A stretch of DNA of 5,296 nt from a bacterium. Lineage in GTDB: Bacteria; Patescibacteriota; Minisyncoccia; UBA6257; GWB1-50-10. A model generated the notes under the pieces. The model ran no database searches. It had not been told where the DNA came from and saw only the letters and a list, made by a program, of their open reading frames with translations. The DNA is taken from assembly GCA_021813265.1 (NCBI GenBank), contig JAKALF010000037.1:1-5296 (forward strand), in the 5' to 3' direction. This document shows positions 4,741-5,296 of the stretch, piece after piece (the first letter of the stretch is position 1; every line of letters begins with the position of its first letter). The position numbers and the translations under genes were made by a program.

Positions 4741-4778
4741 AAATACTGAAAGTATTTTGATACAGAATTTTCATTCTG
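4741..4778. repeat. Two tandem inverted repeats in a promoter, candidate operators
   Basis: AAATACT (4741-4747) and AGTATTT (4751-4757) are exact inverted copies around GAA and overlap the -10 box and start point of the small-gene promoter. CAGAAT (4763-4768) and ATTCTG (4773-4778) are exact inverted copies around TTTC, lie mainly in the promoter spacer and touch the -35 box. Neither looks like a terminator for the upstream peptidase gene, since both are AT-rich without a T-run. Confidence 0.45.
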
Positions 4779-4782
4779 TCAA
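4754..4782 (-). promoter_or_regulatory. Promoter of the 56-residue small gene
   Basis: A perfect TTGACA (4777-4782) is followed after 17 bases by CAAAAT (4754-4759), a 4/6 -10 match on the minus strand. The predicted start is near 4747, giving a leader of about 21 bases that contains the SD at 4731-4737. Confidence 0.65.
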
Positions 4783-4794
4783 TAGTTTAATTAT

Positions 4795-5296
4795 TTAGAC
4801 GCCTTCACTTAAATATTTTTCCGTTATGGAAAGCTTCCCTATCCTCCCCTTCCCCGAACAATCAAGCGAGGCGCGAGATCCTAAGGGCAGGGTAAGGTTC
4901 GGAACGTCATGCCCGAAGTCAACGCCATAGAGAATAGGGAAATTGAATCCTTCCGTCGCGCTTAAAATAACATCTTCCGATGTAAGGGGTTTGGAACCGC
5001 TTGACCATGGAGCTTCTTCTTCATCCCCGTCAATCGCCTGAAGATTGGTAATTTTCCCGATAACCATACCTTCGATTTTTTTGAAAACCTTCGCGAGACG
5101 CAGTCTCCAGAGATAGTTGTCCAATCCTTCTATGGTTTCATCAACTTCCTCCCAAAAAAGGATTTTCCCGTCCCATTTTGGTTCATACGGAGTCCCAAGA
5201 AGACTCATGATAATATTGAGATTTCCACCCACGAGTTCCCCTTCCGCTCTTCCGGGTTTTAGAACCTTCCATTCAGTATATCCGCTAAGTCTTCCC
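4795..5296 (-). CDS. S66-family LD-carboxypeptidase / MccF-like serine peptidase, C-terminal 166 residues (5' end outside the window)
   Basis: The frame is open from the right edge to TAA at 4795-4797, so the start and the nucleophilic serine are not visible. Homologues remove the terminal D-alanine from peptidoglycan tetrapeptides (LdcA) or cleave microcin-type aminoacyl-nucleotides (MccF). Visible family marks are WKVLKPGRAEGELVGGNLN (the pG.a.G.L.GGN block, codons about 5217-5273), GTPYEPKWDGKILFWEEV with the likely catalytic Glu at codon 5149-5151, the LWRLRLAKVFKKIEGMVIGK block, and YGVDFGHDVPNLTLPLGS with the likely catalytic His at codon 4909-4911. These supply two of the Ser-Glu-His triad. 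A GTG at 5230-5232 is an internal valine, not the start, because the upstream residues are conserved. LdcA and MccF cannot be separated from this fragment. No terminator is visible before the next gene. Confidence 0.92.
   Translation of the reverse strand, partial: GRLSGYTEWKVLKPGRAEGELVGGNLNIIMSLLGTPYEPKWDGKILFWEEVDETIEGLDNYLWRLRLAKVFKKIEGMVIGKITNLQAIDGDEEEAPWSSGSKPLTSEDVILSATEGFNFPILYGVDFGHDVPNLTLPLGSRASLDCSGKGRIGKLSITEKYLSEGV

Noticed and set aside
1..5296. CRISPR arrays, insertion sequences, phage genes or attachment sites
   Set aside because: I saw no direct-repeat array, transposase or integrase motifs, terminal inverted repeats, or duplication of the tRNA 3' end in the window.

Overview
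This window looks like chromosomal DNA from a small-genome, AT-leaning bacterium, most likely a member of the Candidate Phyla Radiation (Patescibacteria, Parcubacteria-like). That placement is inference. It rests on short compact genes, a divergent class 2-type dihydroorotate dehydrogenase, a short four-cysteine ribosomal protein bL28, a signal-anchored protein with a Ser/Thr/Pro linker, a minimal site-2 protease, and mixed leaderless and Shine-Dalgarno (SD) starts. All complete genes end in TAA or TAG and none has an internal TGA, so the standard code fits.

Layout, left to right. Positions 1-280 (minus) hold the N-terminal part of an unrecognised protein with a perfect SD. Positions 380-1498 (minus) encode a PyrD-like dihydroorotate dehydrogenase. 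Positions 1535-1760 contain no convincing gene and include a GC-rich patch. Positions 1761-2546 (minus) encode a class I SAM-dependent methyltransferase resembling glycine/sarcosine N-methyltransferases. A tRNA-Pro(GGG) lies at 2633-2703 (minus). A 54-residue acidic protein (2805-2969, plus) converges on bL28 (2997-3185, minus), and the two share one hairpin terminator. A membrane-anchored extracytoplasmic protein (3228-3851, minus) and a site-2 protease (3909-4526, plus) diverge from a 57-base spacer. A 56-residue acidic protein (4556-4726, minus) has its own promoter and terminator. The right edge (4795-5296, minus) is the C-terminal part of an S66-family LD-carboxypeptidase.

The genes do not form one pathway. 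They look like ordinary core and cell-envelope genes, mostly in single-gene transcription units. The site-2 protease, the anchored protein and the S66 peptidase all plausibly act at the cell envelope. The most informative feature is regulatory. Three genes carry SD sequences of AAGGAGG or AAGGAGGT. At least three others (site-2 protease, anchored protein, bL28) have no SD, and each has a -10-like hexamer 6-9 bases before the ATG, which predicts leaderless or nearly leaderless mRNAs. The protease/anchored-protein spacer also holds a perfect 17-base palindrome touching both divergent promoters. I did not find a clear undescribed multi-gene system. The best leads are the shared palindrome, the catalytic-residue swap in the PyrD homologue and the two unrecognised small proteins.
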